Program-made: the position numbers and the translations under genes
Assembly (NCBI GenBank): GCA_002634385.1
Contig: NSJL01000009.1
Coordinates: 62,001-126,000, forward strand
Reading direction: 5' to 3'
Length of the DNA: 64,000 bases
DNA from: Nitrospira sp.
GTDB taxonomy: Bacteria > Nitrospirota > Thermodesulfovibrionia > Thermodesulfovibrionales > Dissulfurispiraceae
The notes under the pieces: model-generated
Databases searched by the model: none
Seen by the model: the letters and a program-made list of their open reading frames with translations, nothing else
What the model was told of the DNA's origin: nothing
In this document: positions 1 through 9,900 of the stretch, in pieces
Layout of the letters: each line of letters starts with the position of its first letter
Position numbering within the stretch: the stretch's first letter is position 1

Positions 1-164
1 AGGGGGTGGCCCTTCTGGATCACCATGGATTTGACATGGGTCCAGTCCCGGTACCCCTCAGGGTACTTCACTGCCCCTTTGTCCGTTTCGGCGACTGCGT
101 TGCCGCCAAGGAAGAGACCTGTCATAAGCACTGCGAGTACGGTTGCAAGAATGCGTTTCACCAT
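1..164 (-). CDS. Cytochrome P460 family protein (5' part, cut by window edge)
   Basis: The gene starts at an ATG at 164, preceded on the minus strand by a GGAGGG ribosome site, and runs off the left edge. The visible 54 residues begin with a basic, hydrophobic signal peptide (MVKRILATVLAVLMTG) ending near an AVAE cleavage site. They continue with KYPEGYRDWTHVKSMVI, which is characteristic of the N-terminus of periplasmic cytochrome P460-family proteins. Family members bind a modified c-type heme and act on hydroxylamine or NO, or have no known role. The heme motif lies outside the window, so the family call rests on the N-terminal motif only. Confidence 0.65.
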   Translation of the reverse strand, partial: MVKRILATVLAVLMTGLFLGGNAVAETDKGAVKYPEGYRDWTHVKSMVIQKGHP

Positions 165-290
165 TTTGATACCCTCCTTGCGTGTGTAGGGAGAGGCGGA
201 GCCTCGGTCCCTTTCTCCTGCCCGCTGCAGGGAAGAGAGAGCCTGATACAATTGTACCACGCTGAAAGAGGAGCGCAAAGGGGCAAACAA

Positions 291-320
291 CAGGAAAGCC
301 GTCTCTCGACGGCTTTCCTG
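291..320 (-). terminator. Perfect 13-bp hairpin
   Basis: A 13-bp perfect inverted repeat with a TCTC loop (arms 291-303 and 308-320). Read on the minus strand it is followed by TTGTTTG, which is weakly U-rich. It lies between the P460 gene and the ferritin-like gene. It may end a transcript entering from the right and insulate the P460 promoter. Confidence 0.5.
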
Positions 321-570
321 TGTATCCGAACATGCGGGACAGCTACTTCTGGTGACTCCCCTCACCTCCTTCTCTCTCCTTTGCCGAAAAGGCCGTCATC
401 CTCCTTTCTGCAGAATAGATATCGCCTGTTCCCGGAAGAAACAGGCGTGCTCTCCTGTCCGGGGCATGTTCGGACTCTGTTCATCGGCAGCCCGGTTACC
501 CGGGGTTTGCCTTTTTCGGAACCGGAGATTTTTTCTTGTCCTTATACTAAAGGAGATGGGGGCGGGAATA

Positions 571-586
571 TGTGATGTATGTCACC
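571..586. promoter_or_regulatory. CRP/FNR-family (HcpR-like) palindrome
   Basis: The sequence TGTGATGTATGTCACC matches the TGTGA-N6-TCAC(A) architecture of CRP/FNR-type regulators, including HcpR. It lies in the 568-bp gap between the P460 gene (start 164) and the ferritin-like gene (stop 733). The gap otherwise holds two hairpins and no convincing gene. The distance to the P460 start (about 400 bp) weakens the link. Confidence 0.35.
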
Positions 587-656
587 CGGAAGCGTTTTTC
601 CGTGCAGGGGGATTGTCGGTCGCGGGTAGCGGCGGGAACGATACTGCCGTAGAAAG

Positions 657-680
657 AGGGGAGCGGTTATGCGCTCCCCT
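657..680 (-). terminator. Hairpin downstream of ferritin-like gene
   Basis: A 9-bp stem (657-665 with 672-680) and a 6-nt loop, 52 nt past the stop of the ferritin-like gene. On the minus strand it is followed by CTTTCT. It is plausibly the terminator of that transcript. Confidence 0.5.
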
Positions 681-732
681 GCGCCAGGTCCTTCGTACCG
701 TAATGGAAGAGGCGCCTCATAGCGCCCAAAGC

Positions 733-1188
733 CTAAGTGATCTTGCCGGTGATCCTGAATTTCAGCTCGTTCATCTGGACGGCCATCTTCTCGTGTCTCT
801 TCTCGTCGTCCAGGATGGTTTTCAGCATTTGTTTCACGATGGTGTCACGGCTCAACTCGACAGCTTTTTCCGCTGTTTCGATGGATCTCTGCTCGAGGTC
901 GATATGTTTGTCCACGAGGGAGGCGACGTCGGCGAGATCCTCGGGGGTGAGGACGAAGCCTTTCTTCGTCATTCCATCGATGATGAGCTGAAGGATGGCT
1001 TTGTGCTTTTCAGAGTCGTTCTTGATCGCGGTAGTCAGTGTCGCTACAATGGGGTTTTTCGTCTTGTTCAGGATGGTAGTGCAGCTCTTGATGGTCAGGT
1101 CCTCGAGCCCCCTCCATTTCCTGAGCAGCGTGAGCAGTTCCTTGTCCCGTGCCGCCCTCTCCTGCGGCGTTACTTTCTCCAGAGCCAT
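733..1188 (-). CDS. Ferritin-like domain protein
   Basis: 151 residues from an ATG at 1188, chosen because AGGAGGACTCGC precedes it; an in-frame extension to 1281 has no ribosome site. The protein is almost wholly helical. It carries ferritin/rubrerythrin-type pairs spaced through the chain: E-D-L near residue 28, ENDSEKHK, DLEQRSIE and DDEKRHEKM near the end. The E..H arrangement in the second and fourth helices suggests a four-helix diiron fold, so a role in oxygen or iron handling is inferred. No signal peptide is seen, so it should be cytoplasmic. It is transcribed alone, with a hairpin 52 nt after the stop. The exact subfamily is not recognised. Confidence 0.6.
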   Translation of the reverse strand: MALEKVTPQERAARDKELLTLLRKWRGLEDLTIKSCTTILNKTKNPIVATLTTAIKNDSEKHKAILQLIIDGMTKKGFVLTPEDLADVASLVDKHIDLEQRSIETAEKAVELSRDTIVKQMLKTILDDEKRHEKMAVQMNELKFRITGKIT

Positions 1189-1300
1189 GCGAGTCCTCCT
1201 TTTCAGCAGATTACTGGAGTATACCACAGAGCAAGGAACTGTATAACACGACGTACGCACATGCAATAAATGAGTCTGCACGGTAAGGATTTCCCCTCTC

Positions 1301-1378
1301 CGTCATTCCGGCAGATCCGTTGAGCCGGAATTCATAATTTTCAAAGACTTCTGGACTCCGGTTTTCACCGGAGTGACG
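1301..1378. repeat. Pair of dispersed palindromic repeats
   Basis: Two palindromes lie head to head: ATTCCGGC/GCCGGAAT (1305-1312 and 1324-1331), and ACTCCGG/CCGGAGT (1355-1361 and 1368-1374). They are flanked by CGTC and by CTGG/GACG. A unit of the same design recurs at 26682-26709, so this looks like a genome-wide REP-like family. It sits downstream of the YqgE gene. Confidence 0.6.
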
Positions 1379-1408
1379 AAATATGCGTACCTCGTATGTA
1401 TAAGCCTC

Positions 1409-2068
1409 TTACATGAAGCGCTCTTTCCCTGACCGCGTCCAAAGGAGGGCGTTCTTCAGTCTCACCTCCAGCAGGAAGTTCCGTTGGAGGAGCTCCTGCC
1501 AGAGGATGGCGGGGTCCGTATCGAAAAGGGTTACCGCATCAGCCGTCACAACGGTCCAGTCACCCCGGGCGATCTCCTTCTCGAGCTGCCCGGGCGCCCA
1601 TCCCGCATACCCGGCGCAAATACGGAAGCGGGTTTCCGGGGTAAGGGTCTCCGCCATTTTTTTCAGCGCAGCGGCGCTGGTAGTGACGTAGATGTCTTTG
1701 AAAACCTGAAGTGACTCTTCGGGCTGCGCATCCGATTGCAGAAGAAGCAGCATCTGCTGGCGGGCAACCGGTCCTCCGGCATAGATGGGATCGTTTCTCT
1801 CCCGCAATCTCCCGATATCGGGAAAGATCTCGGAGAGCTTCGCGCCGGTGGGGTGGTTGACGATCACCCCCACCGTACCCCGGCTGCTGTATTCCAGGAG
1901 GAGGATGACCGATTCTCCGAACAGGGGGTCCTCCAGATGGCGAGCGGCAACGAGAAACATGCCCTTGGAGAGGGACATGCCGGGACGGTCCGCAACGCCG
2001 CTCTCGTGCGCTGCGGGATGTGCCGGGAGGAGCGACACGGCAAAAGCGACCAGCGCGAGGAAAAACAC
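1409..2068 (-). CDS. YqgE/AlgH family protein with N-terminal signal-like segment
   Basis: 219 residues from a GTG at 2068. From residue 31 the chain is a classic YqgE/AlgH domain (DUF179): MSLSKGMFLVAA, a GESVILLLEY-like strand, then VIVNHPTG, GGPV and GYAGWAPGQLEKE. YqgE proteins are usually cytoplasmic and begin at this MSLSKG point. Here about 30 hydrophobic residues ending near AHPAAHES precede it and look like a signal peptide. An upstream in-frame CTG better placed after a GGAG site is also possible. The function of the family is unsettled. The gene follows a rubredoxin-like gene by 24 nt, so the two are probably co-transcribed. Confidence 0.85.
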   Translation of the reverse strand: MFFLALVAFAVSLLPAHPAAHESGVADRPGMSLSKGMFLVAARHLEDPLFGESVILLLEYSSRGTVGVIVNHPTGAKLSEIFPDIGRLRERNDPIYAGGPVARQQMLLLLQSDAQPEESLQVFKDIYVTTSAAALKKMAETLTPETRFRICAGYAGWAPGQLEKEIARGDWTVVTADAVTLFDTDPAILWQELLQRNFLLEVRLKNALLWTRSGKERFM

Positions 2069-2092
2069 CGTATAGCGAAAGGACAGCAGAGC

Positions 2093-2281
2093 TTACTCCT
2101 CGGACTTGTAGCTTTCGTTGAATACCTGGGTGTTGATGTTGCCCGATTCCGGCCCCCCGCATTCAGGGATATAACAGGTAACATCGACATACTCACATTT
2201 TTCTTTACACGACGGGCAGGTGTCCGGGGGAGTGTCCGCGTGTATCGTATTCCCGCAGTTGTTGCATTTCCAGGCTGCCAT
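2093..2281 (-). CDS. Rubredoxin-like zinc-ribbon protein
   Basis: 62 residues. The N-terminal half, WKCNNCGNTIHADTPPDTCPSCKEKCEY, holds two CxxC knuckles of the rubredoxin/rubrerythrin type. The spacing is shorter than in a true rubredoxin (about 12 residues between knuckles). The C-terminal half has an extra C-x4-C pair (CYIPEC). It likely binds Fe or Zn in the cytoplasm and may transfer electrons. Proteins of this size are often found next to rubrerythrins and other oxidative-stress genes in anaerobes. It starts 25 nt upstream of the YqgE-like gene. A GGGAGGG ribosome site precedes the ATG. Confidence 0.7.
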   Translation of the reverse strand: MAAWKCNNCGNTIHADTPPDTCPSCKEKCEYVDVTCYIPECGGPESGNINTQVFNESYKSEE

Positions 2282-2462
2282 TTTTCCCTCCCTTTGATGA
2301 GATTCATTTAACGTGCATGCATACCTTACTACTATATAAAACCCGCTATCGGCACAATGTCAAGCAGTGAATAACTTCGGCAGCAATTCCGATCGGCCTG
2401 CCTGCACGTGCCAGGTAGCATTTTCAGCTCCAAGACGGCTGGCAGATACGGACGATGAGGAT

Positions 2463-3146
2463 TTACTGCGCCCCGGGCTCGAACTTGTAGCCTACACCGT
2501 AAACCGAATGGATGAGCTTCGCTTCAGGATCAGCCGCCTCCATTTTTCTCCTTAGCTTCTTAATGTGGCTGTCGATGGTACGGTCGCTGACGGTGCGGTC
2601 ATCCGGATAGATTTTGTTCATGAGTTGCTGCCGTCCATAGATGCGACCGGGATTGGCGGCGAGGAAATACAGCAGCTTGAACTCAACGGCAGTGAGGTCA
2701 AGCGCATGGCCCTTGAGAGTGGCCAGATAGCGGGATTCATCCAGGACGAGCCCAGGCACCTGAATCGCCTGCCCGTCGGAGGTCCGCCTCAGCACGGCTT
2801 TGACCCGCGCGACCACTTCGCGGGGACTGAATGGCTTGCAGATGTAGTCGTCGGCACCGAGCTCGAGTCCCAGCAGCCGGTCGATCTCTTCGATCCGTGC
2901 GGTCACGATAATGATGGGCACGCGGGAAAAGGTGCGGATATCTTTACAAATGTCCATGCCGTCGCGTCCCGGCAGCATCAGGTCGAGAAGAATCAGGTTC
3001 GGCGTATGCTCCCGGACCCACGGCACAACCTCCGTACCGCTTTCCAGACAAAACGGTTCGAATCCGGATGACCTTAGGTACTCGGCGAGCAGACTCGCCA
3101 GTTTCGGCTCGTCTTCGACTATGAGAACAGTTCCGCTCACAAGCAC
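2463..3146 (-). CDS. OmpR-family response regulator (BaeR-like)
   Basis: 227 residues. The receiver domain (1-120) has the acidic pair E11/D12, phosphoacceptor D55 in LILLDLMLPG, and K104 in YICKPFSP. A winged-helix DNA-binding domain follows (about 130-225), with the diagnostic RTIDSHIKKLRRKM and VYGVGYKFE. It overlaps the 3' end of the kinase gene by 10 nt, so the pair is translationally coupled. The divergent neighbours, a Spy-like chaperone and an RND pump, match the envelope-stress regulon of BaeSR in enterics, so it is likely their activator. That regulatory link is inference. Confidence 0.92.
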   Translation of the reverse strand: MLVSGTVLIVEDEPKLASLLAEYLRSSGFEPFCLESGTEVVPWVREHTPNLILLDLMLPGRDGMDICKDIRTFSRVPIIIVTARIEEIDRLLGLELGADDYICKPFSPREVVARVKAVLRRTSDGQAIQVPGLVLDESRYLATLKGHALDLTAVEFKLLYFLAANPGRIYGRQQLMNKIYPDDRTVSDRTIDSHIKKLRRKMEAADPEAKLIHSVYGVGYKFEPGAQ

Positions 3147-4573
3147 CTCCCGGCAACCGGCAGAATAATCCTTATCATTACTCCTCCCGATGGTGATGGG
3201 TGCGCACTGATGGTCCCTTCATGGGCTTCGATGATATTTCTGCAGATTGCCAGGCCGAGCCCGGCGCCGCCTGATGCCCGGCTTCGCGATCCTTCTACCC
3301 GATAGAAACGGTCAAACAGTCTGTCCAGTTCGTTTTCCTGAACTCCGGGCGCTGAATCCTGGAAATCGATGGTGGCATGGTTGCCGCAACATGTCAGGCT
3401 GACTACAAGCTCTCCTCCGCTATCGGTGTATTTTAGAGAGTTGTCGAGCAGATTGCCGAAGAGTTGGTTGAGCCGCTCCCGGTCAGCGAATACTATAACC
3501 TTTTCATTTTTCAAGGAAATATCTGTGGTGAGCGTGATACCCTTGCGTACGAACTCAGCACGGTAGATCCCTGCGGAATCCCTGAGCGGCTCCACCAAGT
3601 CGAGATCTTCCTTACGATAGGTTTGTGTACCGAGATCGGAGAGTGAAAGTTGATAGAGATCATTTACCAGACGGTGCAGCCGAAGCACCTCTGTATGGAG
3701 CGAGCGGATAGTCTCCGGAGTAGTGCGGCGGATTCCTTCGAGGAGAGCCTCGATCTCCCCCTGCAACACTGCCAGCGGGGTTCGTAACTCATGGGAAATG
3801 TCGGCAACCCACTGGCGGCGTGCCTTCTCGTTTCTCTCCAGAGTAAGAGCCATGGCGTTGAAGTCGCGGGCGAGCTGTCCCAGCTCATCCGACGAGGAGA
3901 CAGGGACCCGGATAGCGTATGTGCCGGAAGCAAGCTCGTGGGTTGCCGTAGCGATCGCCCTGACAGGCCGGACCAGGCGGTTTGCCAGAGGAAAGGCGAA
4001 CAGGGCAGCCGTCAACACCACACCTGCTGCAGCCAGGACAAGGGCGAGCTTTTGTTGTTTCAAAAACTGGAGTTGTTGGGGGCTCAGGAAGTGCTTAGGC
4101 GGCAAAAGCCCAAGATAGCCTATAATCCGGCCCTTATGGGAAAGGGGCTTGAAGTCTACCTTCCCGGCTTTTGCGCGGGCGCCATACAGCTGTTTCTGTT
4201 CCGAATCCAAAATGATGAGGCGCCGTTCGGTGCTCTTCATGTTTTGGGGCGACCGAGGGAGGGGCGGGAGATCGCCATGCTTCCCGGCCACCTTCAATCG
4301 TTGGGATGCACTCTCATCGTCAGGCGGCATAGTAATCAGGCGCCTCATCCATGCTTTCGGCTTCTCCTGGATGAAATCCCACCCCCCCTGCTCGCCATAT
4401 GCTTGTTCGAGCCGCTCTGCTATTTGTTCCACTCTGACCTGATCAAGGGTGTTGAGATACCGGAGAAACCCCCATGTAATGCTCCATTGCATGATGAGGA
4501 ACATGCAGAGAATCGCCAGACAGGTGGCGGCGAGAATTGAAAAAAATAGCCGGTGGGTGATACCGATCCTCAT
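3137..4573 (-). CDS. Sensor histidine kinase (BaeS-like)
   Basis: 478 residues from an ATG at 4573, preceded by GGGAGAAG. A transmembrane helix lies at about 5-27. It is followed by a periplasmic sensor region of roughly 150 residues, a second helix at about 176-197 and a HAMP linker. The HisKA box has H261 in ADISHELRTPLAVL. The HATPase domain has the N box (NQLFGNLLDNSLKYT), the DSAPGV segment and GGAGLGLAICRNII. It is an inner-membrane autokinase that phosphorylates the downstream response regulator. The promoter is likely in the roughly 190-bp divergent region shared with the Spy-like gene. Confidence 0.92.
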   Translation of the reverse strand: MRIGITHRLFFSILAATCLAILCMFLIMQWSITWGFLRYLNTLDQVRVEQIAERLEQAYGEQGGWDFIQEKPKAWMRRLITMPPDDESASQRLKVAGKHGDLPPLPRSPQNMKSTERRLIILDSEQKQLYGARAKAGKVDFKPLSHKGRIIGYLGLLPPKHFLSPQQLQFLKQQKLALVLAAAGVVLTAALFAFPLANRLVRPVRAIATATHELASGTYAIRVPVSSSDELGQLARDFNAMALTLERNEKARRQWVADISHELRTPLAVLQGEIEALLEGIRRTTPETIRSLHTEVLRLHRLVNDLYQLSLSDLGTQTYRKEDLDLVEPLRDSAGIYRAEFVRKGITLTTDISLKNEKVIVFADRERLNQLFGNLLDNSLKYTDSGGELVVSLTCCGNHATIDFQDSAPGVQENELDRLFDRFYRVEGSRSRASGGAGLGLAICRNIIEAHEGTISAHPSPSGGVMIRIILPVAGRCL

Positions 4574-4761
4574 TAACTTCTCCCTGTTGCTTTTGCAATG
4601 GTCTTTTCCCATTTTAAATTGTTGCCGCCAGGAATAACCACTCTCACCCGGGCTCCCGGCTAAATTTCCTCAATTCTTCCCTATTTCCTCCCTATTCGCT
4701 TGCTATTCTATCTCTATGAAGAATGCGGTCCGGACGGACGCTGAAAAAAAGGAGAATAATT

Positions 4762-5265
4762 ATGAAGAGACAAATTCTTATTGGAGCCCTTCTGTCCATC
4801 GCCATAGCCGGTGGAGCCTATTCCGCACAGGCGGAAACTGCCTGTTGCCGGAAAGCTGATGTGAAAAGCGAAGCGTTTCAGGAACACTGCATTAAAGGGA
4901 AAAAGAGGGCTCATAAGCGGCACTTCAAGCATATGGCGAAGGTCCTCGGATTGAGCGACCTCCAAAAAGAAAAAGTTAAAACAATCCTGAAGTCAGGGCG
5001 CCAGGCGAATGCTCCGTTACGTCAACAACTTGCGGAGAGCCGGAAAGCACTCAGGCAGGCGACCCATACCGTACCCTTCGACGAAGCTGCAGTCAGGGCA
5101 ATTGCAGAGAAACAGACCCGTCTCAGGACTGAGTTGATTGTTGCTGAATCCCGCATGTGGAACGAGGTCTATGCCCTGCTCACCCCGGAGCAGAAGGATA
5201 AGGCCGGGAAGCTCTTTATGGAGCGGCGAAAAGGGCACAAGATGCAATATCGCGGGCAGGACTGA
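4762..5265 (+). CDS. Spy/CpxP-family periplasmic chaperone
   Basis: 167 residues from an ATG at 4762, preceded by AAGGAGAATAATT. A signal peptide is obvious (MKRQILIGALLSIAIAGGAY, cleavage near AQAE). The mature part is basic and helical. It contains an LGLSDLQKEKVKTIL segment and an LTPEQKDKAG segment, the paired LTxxQ motifs of Spy/CpxP. It also has a Cys pair after the signal (ACC). Spy is an ATP-independent chaperone of the periplasm, and CpxP is a modulator of sensor kinases. Divergence from a BaeSR-like system supports a Spy-like role in envelope stress. Confidence 0.85.
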   Translation: MKRQILIGALLSIAIAGGAYSAQAETACCRKADVKSEAFQEHCIKGKKRAHKRHFKHMAKVLGLSDLQKEKVKTILKSGRQANAPLRQQLAESRKALRQATHTVPFDEAAVRAIAEKQTRLRTELIVAESRMWNEVYALLTPEQKDKAGKLFMERRKGHKMQYRGQD

Positions 5266-5283
5266 ATCTGACAGCGCTTCACT

Positions 5284-5308
5284 CCCTCCGGCGTAGCCAG
5301 CCGGAGGG
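5284..5308 (+). terminator. Hairpin after the Spy-like gene
   Basis: A 9-bp GC-rich stem (5284-5292 with 5300-5308) and a 7-nt loop, 18 nt after the stop. No U-tract follows, so termination is uncertain. The rest of the gap to 5679 shows no gene. Confidence 0.4.
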
Positions 5309-5678
5309 GGGGCAGAAAGGAAATGCCTGGTAGAGAACGGTCATGCGGATACAGGCCGTCCGGCTCACTATCGAAGAGCCCCCTCCGACCGGTATTATGT
5401 GTGTCCCTGGCAGGGGATGCGTGCAAGGGATACGGGATATTGAGACATTCTTGTTTTTTGGTGATCCACCATGATACATTTATGCTAGCCCGTTTAATAG
5501 TTTTTTGGAGCACAATCTTCGATATGAAGCGAAAAACGGGCAGAGCATCATTCGGAAATCTGACAGAAAATACGTACAATACTTATGATCAGGTACCCCG
5601 CATTCGACAGATTGGTTATCGATAGCAGGCAAGAGACCGCACTCTGTCAGTCATAGGGCAACCCTTCGAAATCGTAGC

Positions 5679-6902
5679 ATGCGAAAGATTATTATCATCG
5701 CGTTGCCGTGTATTCTGCTGCTGATGGTGATTGCAGCGGGCTGCCGGCCTGCGGCAGGGCCCGCAACCAAGGCTGCGTCCGAAGAACGCCGTACGGTACG
5801 CCTTGTTGCAGTTGAGCTCGGCAGGCTGCCCCGCACGGTAACCGTCAACGGCACACTTGCTGCCGATGAGAAAATGGTCACCGGTTTCAAAGTGGCCGGC
5901 AGGATAAGCGAGATTGTAGTAGACCTTGGCAGCATAGTGCGGAAGAATCAGTTGCTTGCGCGCCTCGATCCGACAGATTTCCTTCACCGTGCAGAACAAG
6001 CTGAAGCTGCGCTCCGTCAGGCACGGGCGCGGCTGGGGCTTTCCCCCGAAGGTACGGATGACCGTGTGGATCCTGAACGGACCGCGCTCGTGCGGGAGGC
6101 CCGGGCGGTGCTCGATGAGGCGCGCCTGTACCGTGACCGCATGGCAAAGCTTGTCGAAAAAGACTTTATTCCCAGGATTGACTTCGATGCTGCGGTATCC
6201 CGGCTGCTCGTTGCCGAAAGCCGTTATCAGGCGAGTATCGAGGAGGTTCGCGATCGTCAGGCGCTTTTAGCTCAGAGAAAAAGTGAACGTGCGCTTGCCC
6301 GGCAGCAGCTTTCCGATACCGCACTCTACGCGCCTATGGACGGAGCGGTGAGCGAGCGGAAAGCCTCGCCAGGGGAGTTCCTTGCTGCGGGCGCACCTGT
6401 GGTTGGACTGGTCAGGACGCATCCCCTGCGTCTCAAAGTATCGGTACCGGAGCGGGAGGCTGCGGCCATCCGGGCGGGACAGGAGGTGCGTGTCAGAGTA
6501 GAGGGCGGCGGTGGTGAGCAAGCAGGCCGTGTGGTCCGCTTGAGCCCCATTATTGAGGAGCAGAATCGCACGCTTACCGTAGAGATCACCGTCGAAAACC
6601 GTCTGGGTCGGTTCAAGCCGGGTTCTTTTGCTCAGGCCGAGATTCTGGTCGATACTGCGCACCATGTCGTACTCGCTCCTGCTTCGGCAGTCGTCACCTT
6701 CGCCGGTATCGAAAAAGTGATCGGTGTGAAAGACGGCCGCGCCGTAGAGCGCCGAATCCGTACCGGGCGTCGTATAGGCAACAGGGTGGAAGTCCTGGAA
6801 GGCCTTGCCGCGGGAGACCTGATTGTCGCGGAGCCTGGAAACCTCAGCGGCGGTCAGCCGGTCGTTGTAGCGCAACAGGAAGCTCGTGCAGAAGCTCGCT
6901 GA
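5679..6902 (+). CDS. RND efflux membrane fusion (periplasmic adaptor) lipoprotein
   Basis: 407 residues. A signal peptide ends in the lipobox IAAGC, so the mature protein is anchored to the inner membrane by lipid. A lipoyl/barrel-sandwich half follows (VTGFKVAGRISEIVVDLGSIVRKNQLLARLDP). Next comes a helical hairpin (about 100-210), the second lipoyl half (LYAPMDGAVSERKASPGEF) and a beta-barrel (VRVEGGGGEQAGRVVRLSPI). The adaptor links the inner-membrane pump to an outer-membrane channel, and no channel gene lies nearby. It overlaps the pump gene by 17 nt, which indicates coupling. Confidence 0.92.
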   Translation: MRKIIIIALPCILLLMVIAAGCRPAAGPATKAASEERRTVRLVAVELGRLPRTVTVNGTLAADEKMVTGFKVAGRISEIVVDLGSIVRKNQLLARLDPTDFLHRAEQAEAALRQARARLGLSPEGTDDRVDPERTALVREARAVLDEARLYRDRMAKLVEKDFIPRIDFDAAVSRLLVAESRYQASIEEVRDRQALLAQRKSERALARQQLSDTALYAPMDGAVSERKASPGEFLAAGAPVVGLVRTHPLRLKVSVPEREAAAIRAGQEVRVRVEGGGGEQAGRVVRLSPIIEEQNRTLTVEITVENRLGRFKPGSFAQAEILVDTAHHVVLAPASAVVTFAGIEKVIGVKDGRAVERRIRTGRRIGNRVEVLEGLAAGDLIVAEPGNLSGGQPVVVAQQEARAEAR

Positions 6903-9900
6903 AATCAGTATACGCCGCCCGGTATTTGCATCGATGCTCATCCTGGCGCTTTGCGTTATAGGGGCGGCAAGCTATTTCCGCCTCGGTGTCGACCGCTTCC
7001 CCTCGGTCGATCTCCCTACCGTCACTATCCGCACGCAACTGCCCGGCGCCACAGCCGAGGAGGTCGAAACCGAGATATCGAAGCGCATCGAGGAGGCGGT
7101 CAATACCATCGAGGGAATCAACGAACTGAGGTCGATTTCCGGACCGGGCAGTTCTGTTGTCATTGTCACGTTCAACCTCAGCCGTGACATCGATGCGGCG
7201 GCCCAGGATGTGCGGGACCGTGTCGCCGCTGTGCTGAGAAGCCTTCCTGACGATGCAACGCCGCCGCTTATCGCCAAGTCTGACAACGACTCGCAGCCGG
7301 TGCTCACCGTGGCACTCTCGGGCGACCGCGCGCTTCGCGAGCTGACCGAACTGGCTGGGAAGGTGGTAAAGGTACGGCTGGAACGGTCGGCCGGTGTAGG
7401 AGAAGTGAGAATTGTCGGCGGCCTCGGCCGGGCAATGAACATCTGGATAGAAGCGGACCGGCTGGAAGCCTACCGGCTCCCGGTTACCGTAGTGCGCGAG
7501 GCCATCATCCGCCAGAACGCCGATACGGTCGGGGGCAACGTAACCCACGGCACCCACGAAGAGACTCTCCGGACCGTTGGCCGGCTTGCAGATGCTAAGG
7601 CCTTCAATGACTTGGTTGTCACTACCATTGATGGCGCGCCGGTCCGGATCCGCGATATCGGCTGGGCCGAGGACGGTACCAAGGAGCAACGCTCTACAGC
7701 ACGCTTGAACGGCGAGCCGACGGTCATTCTTGAGGTGCGGCGTCAGTCCGGCGCCAACACCGTGGCGGTCATCGAGGGGGTGAGGAAAAGCCTCGCCGCG
7801 GCTGAGGGCGAGCTGCCGGCCGGTCTCGGGCTTACGGTTATCCAGGACCAGTCCCGCTATATCTATGCCGCGCTCCACGAAATCAACACGCACCTGATCC
7901 TGGGAAGCATCCTCGCTTGCCTGGTTGTGTTCGCCTTCATGCGCAACTGGCGCTCTACGGTAATCGCCGCGGTGGCGATACCGGCGTCGGTGGTTTCCAC
8001 GTTCGGCATGATGTGGGCTCTCGATTTCACCCTGAACAGCGTGACCATGCTTGCCCTCGTACTGATGGTGGGCGTGGTGATCGATGACGCCATCGTTGTT
8101 CTCGAAAATATCTTCCGCTTTGTCGAGGAGAAAGGCATGAGGCCGTTTGAGGCTGCACGTGCCGCAACCGCGGATATCGGACTCGCCGTGATGGCTACTA
8201 CGCTCTCGCTCGTGGTTATCTTCATCCCGGTATCGTTCATGTCAAGTATCTCCGGGCGTTTTCTCTATCAGTTCGGCATTACGGCAGCAGTGGCGGTCAT
8301 GGTGAGCCTGCTCGTCTCTTTTACCCTTACTCCCATGATGAGCGCCAGAATGCTCCGCACCGGAGGAGCTGATTCCAGGTCCGGAGAGGGAGCACCCCGA
8401 TCGCGGACAGGGTTTTACCGGAAAATCGATGCAGGATACGTCTGGCTGCTCGCTTTTGCCATTCGCCACCGCTTGCTGGTGGCCTCTCTCTCCCTCGCCG
8501 TCATATTGTCCACCGTCCCCTTGTACAAACTGCTCCGGCAGGACTATCTGCCCGGCAATGTGGATGAAGGGGAGTTCAATGTCCAGGTCAGCGCCCCTCA
8601 GGGTATGAGTCTTGCCGGCATGGATGCTATCATGCGCGTCGTGGAAAAGGAGATACGAAACGTACCCGGCGTGCGTATGGTCCTTACTACGGCAGGCGGC
8701 GGCTTCCTCGGTGGGGTCAATGAAGGGCGCGTCTACGTGCGGCTCACTCCCCATGAGGAGCGTGTCTTCTCGTTGGGACTGCTCATAAGGAATACATTGG
8801 CAGGCAAGCCGCTCGATACTTTCCGGAAGACGCTCTCTCAAAAAGAGATTATGCAGATGGTTCGGAAGCGCCTGAAAAAACTCAGCGACGTGCGGACTTC
8901 TGTACGCAATCTGGTTGGGTTCAATATCGGAGGGGGCAGCTTTGAGATCGATTTCGTGCTCCGGGGGCCGGATCTTACTGCGCTCGCTTCCTATGCGGAA
9001 AGCCTCCGCGATCGTGCCGACACCTTAGGGATTGTCGATGCTGACACGACGCTAAAACTCGACAGACCTGAACTGCGCTTAACCCTTGACCGGGCACGGG
9101 CCGACGACTTCGGCATTGATCCCGGACGTATCGGCTCTGCGATCCGTCTGCTGGTCGGCGGCGAAGAGGAGGTTTCGCGCTTCCGGGATCCGGCCGTCAA
9201 TGAGGATTATGACGTTCAGCTGCGCTTGCGCGAAGAGGACCGTGCCGATCCCTCCATCATCGGGCGGCTGTTTGTCTCCCGCAACGACGGAAGCCTGGTG
9301 CGCCTCGACAACGTGGCGCGTATCGAGGAGGTGAAGAGTGCCTCCAGGATCGATCGCCTCGACCGGCAGCGGGAAGTACGTTTGCGCGCATCGATTGCGT
9401 CCGGCTACGGTCTGGCGGACCGTCTTGAGGCCCTGCGTACCACTGTTGCCGGGATGAACCTGCCTGCAACGTATACAATGGCCGTGTCCGGCCGGGGCCG
9501 TGAGCTTGAACGGACTTTCGATGAGTTTATCTGGGCCTTTGCGCTTTCAATCATATTTATGTATATGATCCTTGCCTCCCAGTTCGAAAATCTTGTCCAT
9601 CCTTTCACGATCCTGCTCTCGCTGCCGCTGACCGTGCCTTTTGCGCTCCTGTCACTCTGGATCACCGGCAATACGCTGAATCTCTATTCAGCCCTCGGCA
9701 TCCTGGTGCTCTTCGGCGTAGTCAAGAAAAACGCTATCCTCCAGATCGACCATATGAACAACCTGAGGGCTGCCGGTATGGAAAGGACCGCGGCAATCCT
9801 TCAGGGAAATCGCGACCGGCTGCGGCCGATTCTCATGACCACGCTCACCTTCGTGGCGGGCATGATCCCTCTTGCCGTCGGTACGGGTCCGGGCGCCGAG

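Noticed and set aside
421-545. 40-codon minus-strand frame with Cys residues (MNRVRTCPG...) between P460 and ferritin-like genes
   Set aside because: No ribosome site at a proper distance, and the composition looks random. The hairpins around it suggest untranslated sequence.
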